Below are positions 1-12,620 of a DNA stretch of 64,000 nt, in pieces. Source of the stretch: Takakia lepidozioides. Taxonomy: Eukaryota; Streptophyta; Takakiopsida; Takakiales; Takakiaceae. Within the stretch, counting starts at the first letter, position 1, and each line of letters starts with the position of its first letter. The notes beneath the pieces are model-generated. The model worked only from the letters and a program-made list of their open reading frames with translations, made no database searches and had not been told where the DNA came from. The stretch covers positions 10,478,001-10,542,000 of the forward strand of contig CM060731.1 in assembly GCA_030704615.1 (NCBI GenBank). Direction: 5' to 3'. The position numbers were made by a program, and so were the translations under genes.

Positions 1-1592
1 TGTCCTCCAAAATTTACTCGTAAACTTTGGATCGCGATCCGAGACAATATCCTTCGGGACTCCATGATGCTTTAAGACGTGGGCGAAGTAAAGTCGCCCT
101 GTCTCCTGCGCCGTTGCCGTCTCCTTGGTGGGGATGAAATGGCCCATTTACTGAACCTATCTAACCACCACCATGATTGCATCGAATCCTTTTGACAACG
201 GCATAGCAGTCATGAAATCCATCGAGACGCTTTCCCAAGTCCCCTTTGGAATCGGCAAGGGTTGTAACAGCCCCGCCCTTGCTTTTTGTACTCGCTCCGG
301 TTTTGTTGCATGTGGTGCATGTCTTGACATACTCCTCTGCCTCCTCCCTCAGTTTGGGCCAGAAATACTCTTTCTTCAGGAGTGCCGCAGTGCGCTTGGC
401 TCCGCTGTGGCCCGCAAGCGGGCTATCATGGCATTCTCTCAAGAGGCTGTCTCTGATCCCTCCCTTCGCCACGAGAGACGCTTTTGCTTATACCGGAGCA
501 GTCCATTTTGCAAGTGGAACTGCGATTTAACCCCCATCCTCAAGTCCTGCATCACAGACTTCGCCAGCTCATCCTTCCGGTAAGCCTTCCGGATCTTCCT
601 TTGGAGCGCCGTCTCGCCCTTGTACACCAACAAGAGCTGCTGCTTTCTACTTAAAGCATCGGCCACCACGTTGTTTCGTCCCGGTTTGTACTGGATATCC
701 ACGTCGAACACCGCCAAAGTATCTTGCCACCTAAGTTGTTTTGGGGACACTTGGGCTGCGTGGCAAAATACTTCACCGTGACATTGTCCGTGAACACCTT
801 CACTGGGTTGGAACAAACATAGTGGCGCCAAAGCTCAAGACAGTGCACCACCGCCCTTCATCTCTTTTTCGTGCGTCGGCCACCATCGCTCCACTTCATT
901 CAGTTTCTTACTTTCGTAAGCCACTGGACCGTTCATCATTGCATAAGTACACCCCCAATCGCGAAGTCCGACGCATATGTATGAATCTCAAATGGACGAT
1001 CGAACTCCGGGATTCTCAAGACTGGAGCTTCCGCCATCCGCTGCTTCATTCAGCAAAAAAGCTTGGCTTGGCACAAAATGTGTTCCATACCAGACTTTGG
1101 ATTACACAAAGGCCGACAGCGACCCCCGCGATCTTGGCGAAATTTCTCACATACTTCCGGTAATAGGAGCGAGTCCTAGGAAGGATCGCACTCCCGGGAC
1201 CGAAGTCGGAGGCCCCCAGTCCAAGATCGCCTACCTTTCTGTCATCCATTTTGATCCCATCCTGTGTAATCACATGCCCCAAGAACTCCACTTTCGTGAC
1301 CCCGAATTCGCATTTTGAAGCTTTGGCATACACCTTTCCTTCCCGCAACTTTTGGAACACCCTTTTGAGGTGCTCCAGGTGTTCCTCCTTTGTTTTCGAG
1401 TACACCAAGATGTCGTCGATGTACACGATCACAAAGTCATCCAACCACTCCTGAAAAAGGCTGTTCATCAGCGTGCTAAGGTCGCCGGTGCATTAGTGAG
1501 ACCCAAAAGGCATCACCAAAACTCATATGAACCATACCTTGTCCTGCACGCGGTCTTCTCCTCATCTCCTTCCGCCATCCGATTTGATGATA
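1..1592 (-). pseudogene. Ty3/gypsy chromovirus pol fragment (outer element B): RT, RNase H, integrase
   Basis: Read on the minus strand, this stretch encodes the second half of a reverse transcriptase with an intact YIDD active-site box (about 1412-1423), then RNase H (about 1170-540), then the integrase zinc-binding module with its H-H-C-C pattern (about 480-280) and the start of the integrase core, which runs off the left edge. Frames break several times, so it is not functional. It closely matches the same domains of the inner element at 3.7-5.7 kb. It stops abruptly at 1592, where the next bases are the terminal TG of an LTR. The 5' RT, protease and gag are missing on this copy. Confidence 0.9.
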
Positions 1593-1968
1593 TGTCGCGA
1601 CACCTCACTTCGGTAAATCCCCTCAGTCATAGTTACTCGCTTTGATGCGCGCGCCTGACTCCCAACCTGGCCGCCGGGCCAACTTGGAGCTTCGGCTGCT
1701 CACCGGGACATAACGGTCCCCTTTCGATTCCCTCTAAAACCCTCCACCTAATTGGGACTAGGAGAATTCCCTTTGGTAGATGGCAGTCCGGAACAGCTCC
1801 CCACTCTTTGGTCGCTTTCCGGCTCGCTCGCTTACTCACTAGTTTTTTGTCACCAACGGGCTTGCACCGTTCTCGGGGTTACTACTCCCTATATATACTT
1901 CTGTAGCTTTCCGCGGGGGTTTCACAACCAGCCATGCATTTTTATGGCGAACACCACGAAGACCCTCG
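1593..1968 (-). repeat. 3' LTR of element A
   Basis: About 376 bp, matching 7858-8238 in the same orientation with small indels. It carries the same TATATATA run near its outer third. Its outer edge is exactly the terminal TG next to the RT of element B. Confidence 0.85.
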
Positions 1969-3160
1969 ATTCCGGTGGTGAGTCGCGTGAGTTTTGGGCC
2001 GCTCACCCCAGCCCCTATGGACCGTGATGAGTCCCAAGACTCCCCACGACTCCCACCACGAGGTCTCCGCCCCCATGGTGAGTCCTATGCCACCCCCACT
2101 AAGTCCCACTAAGCTACCACCACCCCTTGTGGAGCCACCCCCCGCAACCCGGTGTGCGGGGCTCCACCTAGTGAGCGCCTCCGCTTCCCTGAGTGCCTTG
2201 GGCACTCAAGGGTGCCTTAGCCCCCCATACCTATCGCTGCCGCTGTCCCCACCACAGGGGCAGCCCCTCATGTGTCCCGACCCCCTGCCCTCAAGGCAAA
2301 GGGCCGCGACACACACCCCTACCAACAGGGAGTCGATGTCCTCATCGACTTGTCCATTTTGGAGAAACGAACATCCAAGTTGTGGCGTCCCACATCAAGG
2401 AGTTTGTTTCTGTACCATTGCATCCCATGGCAAAGAACCAAACCCCACACTTGACTCTACTCTCCACTAGCTAGTTCGGCCGACTTCCTCTCAAGTCCCG
2501 GCCAGGGTGGAGCCTCTCCAGCTCCTCCCAGTGCACTCTTCTTGGCCTACTTCAAGGCCAAGGAACGATCCTCCCCGAGGATCCCTCGCCCTTTACTGCA
2601 ACAACATTGCTTCGATCGCTCATGATGCCGCTTTTGGCCATCACCTTTGAGCAAGAGTTCACCTGGAACCCTCTTTGACTAGGAAGATAACATTGAACCA
2701 ACCGTGCGCCCCAATCACTACAATTGGGTCCGCCTTGGAATGCTGGCCTGATGTACGGAACACGCCGAAGCCGCACTAACGACTTTGTCCCGAGGCTGCA
2801 CGATTATAGTACGTGAACGGAAGCACGTAGCTTCCTCCGCGTTAGCCCGCACTACAAGGCACCCCCTTGGTAGCGCAGTTATAGTACGCATACGCGCCAG
2901 GTGCGCACTAGCACGTGAACTCCCAAAGAAGGCGCAAGTTTCCTTGCCCCTTGGATGGAGTCACCCCGATTTCGGCACTGCGCAAACACACGATTAAACC
3001 CAATTTACCTCTCCACTTTTGTAAGCTAGCATGCATTCTACACACTAGCCAACCACACCATGCTTTCACCATTCCCAAACCAATAGGACGCACAATATTT
3101 GGACCCATTTCCTTATAACAAATTTTTGTACAAAACAAAGTTTTTGCAATCGGATTCCTG
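1969..3160. other. Internal 3' untranslated part of element A
   Basis: About 1.2 kb between the chromodomain and the 3' LTR. It is C-rich on the plus strand at 1990-2330. No open frame here resembles a known protein and I see no RNA gene. Confidence 0.5.
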
Positions 3161-3163
3161 AGT

Positions 3164-5937
3164 CTATCTAAACCGGGCTAAGCATGCATTTCCTCCTCCG
3201 CCACGCTCCAAGGTTGGGTCCCCATCAACGCTTTCTTTCGCTTTTTGAGATCGCCCCTCGAAGCTGCAACCGCCTGGATGCGTTTCCCATTTCTGAGGCA
3301 CGCACCAAGATGCCTCCACATGATGAAGCCCTTCCATTTGACGAGATACTAACTCCGTTTCTCGGTTCTTGAACCTCCTCGACGTAAGATTTGCCTCCAC
3401 CTCGTACTCAGGTTCATTTTCATGATCCAACAGCATAGGTGGCGGACGCAACACTTGATGCCGATTCGGACGCGCTTCATCTTTGAAGTAAGGCTTCAAA
3501 AAGGGAGACATGGAATACTGGTGCACCTTGTGCTGTTTGCCGGCAGCTCAAATTCATACACATCCTCATTCATAACCTTCCAATGCGAAAGGGTCCGCAT
3601 ACGGAGGCACGAACTTCGGACTCACTTCCGGAGGTAGTCGGAATTCTTGATGTTCAACCCGAGACCTCTGTGCCTGCCTCAAACTTCACTTCCTCCGCTT
3701 CCGATTCGCCTGCCTTTCATACCGTTTCCTAGCTTGGCAATATTGTACTTTGCGAGCTTCAACAAACGCTCGCGTTCTTCCCGTACCGCCGCTACTGGCC
3801 GTGTTCCTCAACGTCCTGGGTGGCCCAACTTGTCGGCACCAGAGGTGCTTTTCCATAGACCAACACAAAGGGGAAACTCCCGTTGCGGAGTGTTCTGTGT
3901 TATTATAACAGAACTCGACCGCGTCTAAGTGTTCCATCCAGTCTGATTGGTCTGCCGACACGTAATTCCGCAAGAAATTGCTTCACTACGGAATTCACTC
4001 TTTCCGTTGGGCCGTCCGTCGTAGGTCGGAAGGCGGTGCTCATCTTCAGCCTCGTCCCCATCTTCTTCAAAGTGCCTCTCCAGAATTTACCTCGTAAACT
4101 TTGGATCGCGGCGGCGAGACAATATCCTTCGGGACTCCATGATGCTTTAAGACGTGGGCAAAGTAATGTCGCCCTGTCTCCTGCGCCGTTGCCGTCTCCT
4201 TGGTGGGGATGAAATGGCCCATTTTACTGAACCTATCTACCACCACCATGATTGCAACTCGAATCCTTTTGACAGCGGCATAGCAGTCATGAAATCCATC
4301 GAGACGCTTTCCCAAAGTCCCCTTTGGAATCGGCAAGGTTTTAACAGTAACACAGCCCCGCTTGCTTTTTGTACTCGCTCCGGTTTTGTTGGCATGTGGT
4401 GCATGTCTTGACATACTCCTCTGCCTCCTCCCTCAGTTTGGGCAGAAATACTCTTTCTTCAAGAGTGCCGCAGTGCGCTTGGCTCCACCATGGCCCGCAA
4501 GCGGGCTATCATGGCATTCTCTCAAGAGACTATCCCTGATCCCCCCTCCTTCGCACGTAGAGACGCTTTGCTTATACCGGAGCAGTCCATTTTGCAAGTG
4601 GAACTGCGATTTAACCCCCATCCTCAAGTCCTGCATCACAGACTTCGCCAGCTCATCCTTCCGGCAAGCCTTCCGATCTTCCTTTGAGTGCCGTCTCGCC
4701 CTGTACACCAACAAGAGCTGCTGCTTTCTACTTAAAGCATCGGCCACCACGTTGTTTCGTCCCGGTTTTACTGGATATCCACGTCGTCGAACACCGCCAA
4801 AGTATCTTGCCACTAGATTGTTTGGGGACAACTTGGGCTGCGTGGCAAAATACTTCACCGTGACATTGTCCGTGAACACCTTCACTGGGTTGGAACCAAC
4901 ATAGTGGCGCCAGAGCTCAAGCAATGCACCACCCCTCTTCATCTCTTTTCGTGCGTCGGCCACCGTCGCTCCACTTCATTCAGTTTCTTACTTTTGTAAG
5001 CCACTGGACGTCCATCTTGCATAAGTACACCCCCAATCGCAAAGTCCGATGCATATGTATGAATCTCAAACGACGATCGAACCTCCGGATTTCTCAAGAC
5101 TGGAGCTTCCGTCATCCGCTGCTTCAATTCAGCAAAAGCTTGGCCACAAAATGTGTTCCATACCCAGACTTTGGATTTACACAGAAGGTCCGACAGCGGC
5201 CCCCCCGCGATCTTGGCGAAATTTCTCACATACTTCCGGTAATAAGAGGCGAGTCCTAGGAGGATCGCACTCCGGGACCGAAGTCGGAGGCTCCCAGTCC
5301 AAGATCGCCCTCACCTTTCTGTCATCCATTTTGATCCCATCCTGTGTAATCACAATGCCCCAAGAACTCCACTTTTGTGACCCCAAATTCGCACTTTGAA
5401 GCTTTGGCATACAGCTTCCCCCTTTCGCATTTTGGAACACCCTTTTGAGGTGCTCCAGGTGCTCCTCCTTTGTTTTCGATTACACAAAGATGTCGTCGAT
5501 GTACACGATCACAAAGTCATCCAACCCACTCCTGGAAAAGGCTGTTCATCAGCGTGCTAAATGTCGCTGGTGCATTGGTGAGCCCAAAAGGCATCACCAG
5601 AACTCATATGAACCATACCTTGTCCTGCACGCGGTCTCTCCTCCTCATCTCCTTCGCCACCCGAATTTGGTGATAGCCGGAGCGCAAGTCGATCCGGCTG
5701 AAATACTTCGCTCGCTGCCAACCGATCGAGAGGTCGTCGATCCTTGGCAAAGGGTACCGGTTTTTTTATAGTCACCTTATTCAGAGCCCCCTGTAATCGA
5801 CACACATCCACAGCGTCCCATCCTTCTTGTCTGCAATAGCACCGGGGCTCCGTAAGGTGACTTACTCGGCTCGGCGGATGTACCCCTTTGACATTAGATC
5901 CTTGAGCTGAGTCTTCAGCTCGACCACTCTCTATGGC
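3164..5937 (-). pseudogene. Chromovirus pol of element A: RT, RNase H, integrase, chromodomain (broken)
   Basis: From high to low coordinates: RT (about 5930-5170) whose catalytic box YIDD is at 5492-5503 but is followed at once by a stop; RNase H (about 5230-4700); integrase zinc finger and core (about 4600-3690), with the typical motif VVDRFSKMGHF near 4240; and a C-terminal chromodomain (about 3412-3300, reading YEVEANLTSRRFKN and HHVEASW). The chromodomain places the element among chromoviruses, whose integrases use it to target chromatin. At least six frame changes are needed, so this is a pseudogene. Confidence 0.88.
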
Positions 5938-7802
5938 TCAACCGGTAGGGCGCCTTGGCAGCGGTTCCGATCCCGGTATCACCTCAATCTTGTGGTCAAC
6001 TCCTCTTCGCGGTGGCAAGCCGCTTGGTAAATCCTCCGGCATCACATCCTGGTATTTCTCCAAAATCCCCTTGATCCAATCTGGGCTCAACTCCCCATCG
6101 CCTTCTCCTTTCACTTCTCTAATGTAAAGCAAAAACTGGGACTTGTGTGCCTCCTCCACGGCCCACTCCTTTGCTGACAGAAGGTTTATTCGCCCTCCCA
6201 CGGATTTGGGCATTTCCGACACTCGTAAAACCTCGCCACCATTCCCACATGGCAGCGTGACTACTCTCTTGCGGCCATCTATGACCGCTCCGGATTTGCC
6301 CAAAAAGGTCATCCCCAAAATGAGATCCACTGCATCGATCTCGCAGATGGTGAAGTTCTCACGTCCCTCCCAACTCCCCAGTTGACGAGGAACATCAAAC
6401 GCCAACCTTGTCGCCAACTGTGGTTCTCCTTTGGCAGAACGCACCTCAATAGAGGCCCCCACGTCACTTGTCGGGAGTCCCAACTTTCGCGCCGCCGCCG
6501 GTGTCATGAAGGAGTGCGACGCTCCTGTGTCCACCAACAACGACACATTAGTTCCGGATATTATCCCATCCACGAACAATAACTGACTCCCTTTACGCAC
6601 GGCGCCAGTTTCCTGATACAACTCACAAAAATAGTCGCCTACCTTGCAAGTCCTGGCGACCACCGCTTCCACCAAGCGACTGATGGTATCTTCCGACAGC
6701 TCCGTGGTTGCTCGAGTCATGTTCAATTGTCGAGGTTTTGTGCACTTCTTGGCCATGTGCCCGGGCTCCCCGCAATTGAAACACACTCCATCAAAGGTCG
6801 CCTTCTGTCCGCCATAAGTTGCTCCACCCGCTTTTCCTTTCGAAGCACCGGGTGCCGCCTTGACGTGTGAAGGCCCTCCCTTCGATTTCCACGTGCCATT
6901 GTCGCCGCGTGGCCTATCCCACTTCTTTTCCGGTCGGAAGGAGTCACCTTCCTGACGGGTCTTCTTGTGGTTCAGCTCCGTACGGCCTTGTCTCTCACCC
7001 CTAGGGACATCCGAGAAACATTCAGCCCTCTCAATTGCCTCGTTCAAAGTCTTGGGTGGCTTCTCCTCCAACTTCCGCCTGGCCCATGGGGCCAGTCCCG
7101 CCACAAAGTTGAAGACCATTTCTGGTTCTGCCATGTCCGCGACTTCGAGCAACAGCACATTGAAAGCCTGGACATACCCCCGAATATCATCTGTTTGCTT
7201 CAAATTCCTCATCTTGTCCCGGGCAAGCCAGGATGCGTTGAGGGGCACAACTGTCTCTTCATCAATTCCTTGAACCCACTCCAGTTCAAGGTTTCCGGGC
7301 TTGGGCCTCGGTCGTGAAGGCGTTTCTGCCACCATTGTTGAGCATAGCCCCTCAAATAGGTGGGAGCCACTTCCACCCGATCCTCGTCACTCAACTTGGC
7401 CGCCCGGAAGTACTGCTCTAGCTCCAGGAGCCAGGTGTTGAGTGCCTTCTGATTTCGAACACCCTCGAAGGTGCCGGGTTCCTTAGGCTTCACCTTAAAC
7501 TTTGCCTTAGTGGAAGTGGCATTAGCCGCCTTCAACACGTCTTTCAACGTCCCGCCAAACTGCGCCAACAACCCTTCCCAAAAGGCTACCGGCATGGGAG
7601 GCATCTCTTGGTTTGTCGGAGCTCTCAAGGATTCCTCGGGCTCCGACTCCTCGGATTCCTCCCGCTCTTGAGTGGCCTCGTTTTCGGAAACATTCATCGC
7701 TTCCTCAAACGGCCGCCTCGGTGACACGTCGCCCCCATCGGGCTCACCAGGATCATCATCTTTTGGGCCGTTCCACTTTCGCTTTGGCTTGCCCGACCCC
7801 AT
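5938..7802 (-). pseudogene. Chromovirus gag and protease of element A (one frameshift)
   Basis: Gag starts at the ATG at 7802 with an acidic N-terminus and a capsid domain containing YLRGYAQQWW. A frameshift near 7230-7330 moves to the frame that continues to 5938. That frame carries the nucleocapsid zinc knuckle CFNCGEPGHMAKKC (6742-6783), the aspartic protease active site LLVDTGASHSF (Asp codon at 6529-6531), and the first part of RT. Domain order and spacing are those of plant Ty3/gypsy gag-pol. The frameshift could be a natural gag-pol shift, but the damage downstream makes decay more likely. Confidence 0.9.
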
Positions 7803-7843
7803 GATGAGGCCAATCCCAAGGACGATCGCGTACTAAACTCTAA

Positions 7844-7855
7844 GCTCTGATACCA
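7844..7855 (-). other. Primer-binding site, initiator tRNA-Met
   Basis: The minus strand reads TGGTATCAGAGC two bases inside the 5' LTR. This is the standard plant LTR-retrotransposon primer site complementary to the 3' end of initiator tRNA-Met. Confidence 0.93.
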
Positions 7856-7857
7856 AG

Positions 7858-8238
7858 TGTCGCGCACCTCACTTCGGTAAGCTCCCCTTCAAGTCATAGT
7901 TACTCGCTTTGATGCGTGCGCCTGACTCCCAACCTGGCCGCCGGGCCAACTTGGAGCTTCGGCTCCTCACCGGGGCATAACGGTCCCCCCTTTTGTTCAC
8001 CCAAAGAACCCTCCACCGATTTGGAACCAGCGGGAATTCCCTTTGGTAGTTGGCAGTCCGGAACAGCTCCCCACTCTTTGGTCGCTTTCCGGCTCGCTCG
8101 CTTACTCACTAGTTTTGGTCACCAACGGGCTTGCACCGTTCTCGGGGTTACTACTCCCTATATATACTTCTGTAGCTGTCCGCGGGGGTTTCACAACCAG
8201 CCATGCCATTTTATGGCGAACCACCACGAAGACCCTCG
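7858..8238 (-). repeat. 5' LTR (probably hybrid of elements A and B)
   Basis: About 381 bp, matching 1593-1968. A TATATATA box at 8159-8166 is the likely LTR promoter, firing on the minus strand. Its outer edge joins exon sequence of the ParB/methyltransferase gene at 8239. Confidence 0.85.
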
Positions 8239-11200
8239 GGAAGATGTTTCACGTTTGGGATGGGAACCACCGGTTGCTTGTATGGATGGCTGTTATTGGG
8301 AGGCTGCACTCATAGGAGGAAGAGTGGCATTACTCTGTTCGATCGATGGTGCTGGATTGTGAGGGGAACATGATGGGTCTTCTGACGGCAATGAATGATA
8401 TGAACATGTTGGTTTCTCATTCTACATGTTCCACTTATAGTTCCGTGGTTCTTTGATTAAAGTCCTTGAATTTCATTCTGACTTTCAGATATCATTCTGC
8501 AAAGGAACGAAGACATCGCATGTCAAAACGAGTCTGGTTCACACACTGTATAGGATACAAAGGATCGGGCAGATGCCCTTGACCAACTTCAAGACCATCA
8601 TTTCAGCAGAGACGTACAAGAAGTGCAAAAGCTCCAAGACATCGGAAACGTGGTACTCGTTGACACGTGAGGCTTTCATGGAGTACATGTATACGGTGAG
8701 ATACATCTTCCTTCATCTGCCTTTTCCATATTCCTGCTTCCACATGTTTGTTTCTGTTTGTTTCCCTCGCCCTTGGGTTGATGCAACTCTCGTGCATTCC
8801 CTTGCAGCAAGACATTGCAGATGCAGGGGAGCGTGGCAAACTGGAATACTACAGGTCAACCCCTGAGGAGAGAAGGACAGCAAAGGGGGTTGAGAGTCAC
8901 ATCCAAAAAGAGATGACCGCTACAAGAAGGACTATAATGAGTGCTTTTGTGAAGCAGTTGAGAATTGCCGACCCATCATTCGGATCGCAGTTTCTCCTGG
9001 AGATAAAAAACCATTATAACAAGCCAGGCAAGCCAAAGATGGCCCAGGAGAAGTTACACAAGTTGTCTACCGCCGTTGTGTCTTCAGAACAGAAGGTGAA
9101 GTGGCTACAGATATGGAACTCCGATCCCACAGTTAGGGATACCCACATGTTCCCCAGGCCGGAGAAAGAGAAGAAGACCCAGCATGTCATTCCTGTCAGT
9201 GACAATGTACTGGACACATGGCTTCACAAGGCCACTTACTGGAGCCAGGTGTGATGTCCTTTCCTGTGTCACTTTCTTTTCTCTTTTCCTGTCCTTCTCT
9301 TTCCATTGCCTCTGACATTCGCTGTGATTTTTTTTGGGTTCATTCTTGCATTTGAATTGTTTTGCAGTTGGAAGAAAGGGCACGGTCGGTTCTGCATACT
9401 CAGCTGGCTGACTATGGCATCGACATCACCGAAGGTCTCCTTCGAAGCATACATGAGGAAAAGGAGAGCCACAGTGTGGCACTCTTGTTTCTTTAGAGAG
9501 TTCAGCAAGGAGGGTGGCATCAGTCGAACACATGACCTTGACCAGCAAGAAAAATGAGAGGAAGCCTGGAAACGATGCCTTTACATGTGCACACCCTGGG
9601 CCGTTCAGGCTACTTAGTGTGCTGTGGTTGCAATGTACTGTGACGCATACAGTTTAAGGGGGTCTTCCTGGTGTGATGGAAAAGCTGAGATACAATAATT
9701 GCATTGCATAATGAGGCTGTCTCTGTTCCTGCAGGTACATAAAGTTTGTTCTCTTGGAAGAGAATTGCTTGGACAAACATCCAGATTTCGTGGACCTCTG
9801 GCTTGTCCCTGCTGGCAATCAGACCATGTTTACTACTGGGATCTTGCATGACTGGGGCCCAAACCATCTTTCTTCTTGTGGTTGGTATTTGGATTGCCCT
9901 CCTTCTGAGACCCCAGCTCCGGAGGTGTCTTTGAGGAGAGAGAATGAGCAAATTGCAGCCATTGCCGCAGCAACCGACCTCGACATTCATGAACGAAATT
10001 TGAGGACTCTTGCAGAGAAGGAGCCTCCCGCTCAGGATACCCCGGGTAGAGGTAGAAAGGCAAAGGGAAAAGATGTTGCTGGTGTTGTGGGGAAAGGAAG
10101 GGGTAGAGGGAAGGTGGCACAAGGGCAGGGAAGTGTTGCAGATATTGGCCCAGTGGTGCATGTCCAACAGACTCCACCGCATGGTAGGGGATCCGTGAGA
10201 AAGAACAAGGGGGTGGTTGATCCCAAGGACCCATACCATGCAGTGGAACATCCGACGAGGGTCATTCGCCCTACCAGGTTGGAGATGGCCAACGTCGGAT
10301 TCCTTGCCATGATGGAGTCCAAGAAATCTGATTACAAGGGCGAGCCATCACCAGTGTGGGAGAGGATTGTAGAGCTCCTCGGCACGGTGCGTGTTCTCTT
10401 TTGCTTCTTCTCTGCAGTGGGCATGGATCGTTTCAATCCTCTTGAGTATTCCATTGTAATTTTGTTTGCAGGCTAAAATGACCAAATCCTGGGTGAACGG
10501 GAAGGAGAAGCAATATGCAGCCGAACTCATAATCTTGGACATCCCTGATGGGTTGGCAGTCCCGGATGTCCCTCCATCAGGTGCTTGTCCGGGTTGGAAT
10601 GCTTTTGATGAGCGCTACTGGCGGTGGGTTTTCTCCTTTTGCAATTTTTTCCTGTCCGATGCAGGTGTTTTGGTGCTCATACAGTCCGCCGACGTTCGCT
10701 GTCGCCGTGCACTTGCCAGCTATTTGAAAGCCTCGGGCATGAGAGTCCTGAAGACATGGAATTGTGTGAACAGCATGTACCTTACGAAGGGGGATCGTCC
10801 GGGAGAGATGGTAAATTTGCCTTCTTCTTCCTCTTCTTGGTGGTTCTCGGATGGAGTTGTGTAGGTCGCTCGAACTCAAATGTAGGGGCCTGATTTTTGA
10901 AGCTTCTTAGTTCCTTCTGGATGTGTTGTTCGCAGACTCGTTTGTTTGAAGCTGTTTGTCTCGTCCGAGTGCATCCACCAACGACTCCGGCCGGCATTTC
11001 GGAGTTCGCCATCGCTCATGGGGGCAAGTTCATAGACGACAGGACAGATCCTCCCACGGATGACATGCACCAAACTACGTCGACAGCAACGTCTGCTTGC
11101 GAAGGGGGAATGGGGTTCCTTGGAGAGGGGCGAGGGAGAGGAGCCCGGCTTTCATTCAAACGATTGTGGAGTGCTGCACCTACACAGACGCCAGAGTTCT

Positions 11201-11913
11201 GGATTTGTCAATGGGCACAGGTTCGTCTCTTCAACATTCGGATTTCATGAGGTTTGATTGAGCTTGCACTTTCAGTACTTCCCACCGTTTCATATGTGTC
11301 TTCAATGTCTGCTTCCTTCATTCTATTCCACTGCAGGTGCTTCGTACCACGCTTGCAAGGCCAGTGCCCGACATCTCTTTGGGATTGAAGGGGATGCTGA
11401 GATTTACAAGAACCTCCTGATGGGTTTGGGTGGACACACTTCTCAAGTCCTTCCGAAGCCCCGTCCCGCTGATATTGATACAGGGGAGACTTCCGACAAG
11501 GAGTTGGACTCCGACTTTGCCTGTGAGTAAGTTCAACCTGTAGATGCTTGCATTGTTGTTTCAATATCAAGAATCACTCTTCTTGAGGCAAAGTTCACAT
11601 GGCAGACATCCTCTTCGTTGGACTTGTGTATTGCATATTGTGTTCTGAATGGGTTTTTGTCGACATGTGCAGGAGTCCACGTGCTTCCACTTGCCCTCCA
11701 GGGCTATCACACCTATTTGGACTTCTTTCCAGTCCTCCTCGGTCTTGCGTGCTACCTGTCTATGCGGAGGCACTCGCAACAAGCATGACCGTTCATGGCA
11801 CTCAGAGTCCACCCATCGACGGCCGTGGTAGAAGACGTGGTGTTGGGGCCAGAATCTTTGTGGATGACATAGCACAGGAGGTCGAGACTGATTCTGATGA
11901 CTGTGACACTTGA
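8239..11913 (+). pseudogene. ParB-like / permuted DNA methyltransferase-like gene, 5' end cut off by retroelement
   Basis: Exon 1 begins inside a ParB-like motif (KMFHVWDGNHRLL), matching the homologous exon at 19.66-20.67 kb. Later exons, by splice sites and open frame: about 8489-8694, 8808-9248, from 9368, 9734-10386, 10472-10810, 10936-11220, 11337-11526, 11673-11913. The C-terminal half looks like a beta-class amino-methyltransferase: motif IV LDIPDG (about 10535-10552, where active enzymes have DPPY), then LSDAGVLVLIQS, then the AdoMet motif VLDLSMGTG (11196-11220, completed across the intron), followed by RHLFGIEGDAEIY. Catalytic motif before AdoMet motif is the permuted order of bacterial ParB-methylase fusions. 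Exon 5 also encodes a Gly/Arg/Lys-rich linker. Damage: stop at 8313-8315, stop at 9494-9496, and a frameshift near 11.13-11.15 kb. DNA binding plus methylation is inferred, not shown. Confidence 0.65.
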
Positions 11914-12560
11914 TATGAAGTTTTCTTTTGGTTTTATTTGGGGCCAAATTTGAAATGGGATGGTTGTGTGTCTTTGTTGTCCTGTTTGCAATGTGTGCGT
12001 GGAATGCACATTAATGGGAACAAACTATTGTTGGAGATGGGGGTTGCATGGACTGTCCGGATTGTTCCTTCAATCTATTTAGTGTTTTCTGGACCTCACA
12101 GACTTGAGTGCATTGCAAAAACAAACAAACGACTTTGGTTCGTGTACAACATTCTCGCATCATTTGATCGTTGGTCTCCAAACCATTCCTGCTAGAAGAA
12201 TGGTTGGTGAATCCATCACGGTGAAGTCCACCTCATCAAAGAGCTGTGAGGTATTCTCAAATCTAATGAGCATCCATGATGCTCCCGCACATACCTGGCA
12301 TGTTCGCAAGGGTGGTGAGTAAGAAAAGATTTCGCAGGGTTCCGCTTTAGATCATGTCAGTGTGCACCTCCTCACGACGTACCCACATAAACTTGTGAGG
12401 GCTTGGTATGTTGATAACGTCGGCATGGATGCAATGGATACAATGGATGTAACATATCCACTCTGCATTCCCGGGAAATGGCTGATCAACCCGCAGAAAT
12501 AGGTGACACCCGCGGAAATAGGCCCTGTATGTATGCTGACGTGGCGTGAGCCTGTGCTGG
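11914..12560. other. 3' flank of the methyltransferase-like gene
   Basis: About 650 bp with no convincing gene, tRNA or repeat. It leads into the end-like motif at 12.56-12.62 kb. Confidence 0.4.
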
Positions 12561-12620
12561 GCTCACGATTTCCTGGGCTCACATGCTCACGCCTCCAGGC
12601 TCACGGAATAGCACCCCCCC
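12560..12620 (+). repeat. End-like motif, first occurrence
   Basis: A cluster of GGCTCAC/GCTCAC words ends in GCTCACGGAATAGCACCCC. The same arrangement, with GCTCATG words, occurs at about 19432-19488 and 29377-29425 in the same orientation. It looks like the edge of a repeated mobile unit. Confidence 0.5.

Larger units (their letters stand above)
1593..8238 (-). mobile_element. Full-length but degenerate Ty3/gypsy chromovirus (inner element A)
   Basis: The order on the minus strand is LTR (8238-7858), tRNA primer site, gag, zinc knuckle, protease, RT, RNase H, integrase, chromodomain, a 1.2-kb untranslated part (3160-1969), LTR (1968-1593). Both LTRs start TGTCGCG on the plus strand and share sequence up to GACCCTCG. 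The left LTR abuts the RT of another element; the right LTR abuts an exon of the ParB/methyltransferase gene. The two flanks show no 5-bp target duplication: TGATA at the left is not found at the right. I see no convincing polypurine tract beside the left LTR. Frameshifts and stops throughout pol show it is inactive. Confidence 0.9.

Noticed and set aside
1969-2480. Plus-strand open frames of up to 158 codons
   Set aside because: C-rich low-complexity translation within the untranslated part of a minus-strand retroelement.
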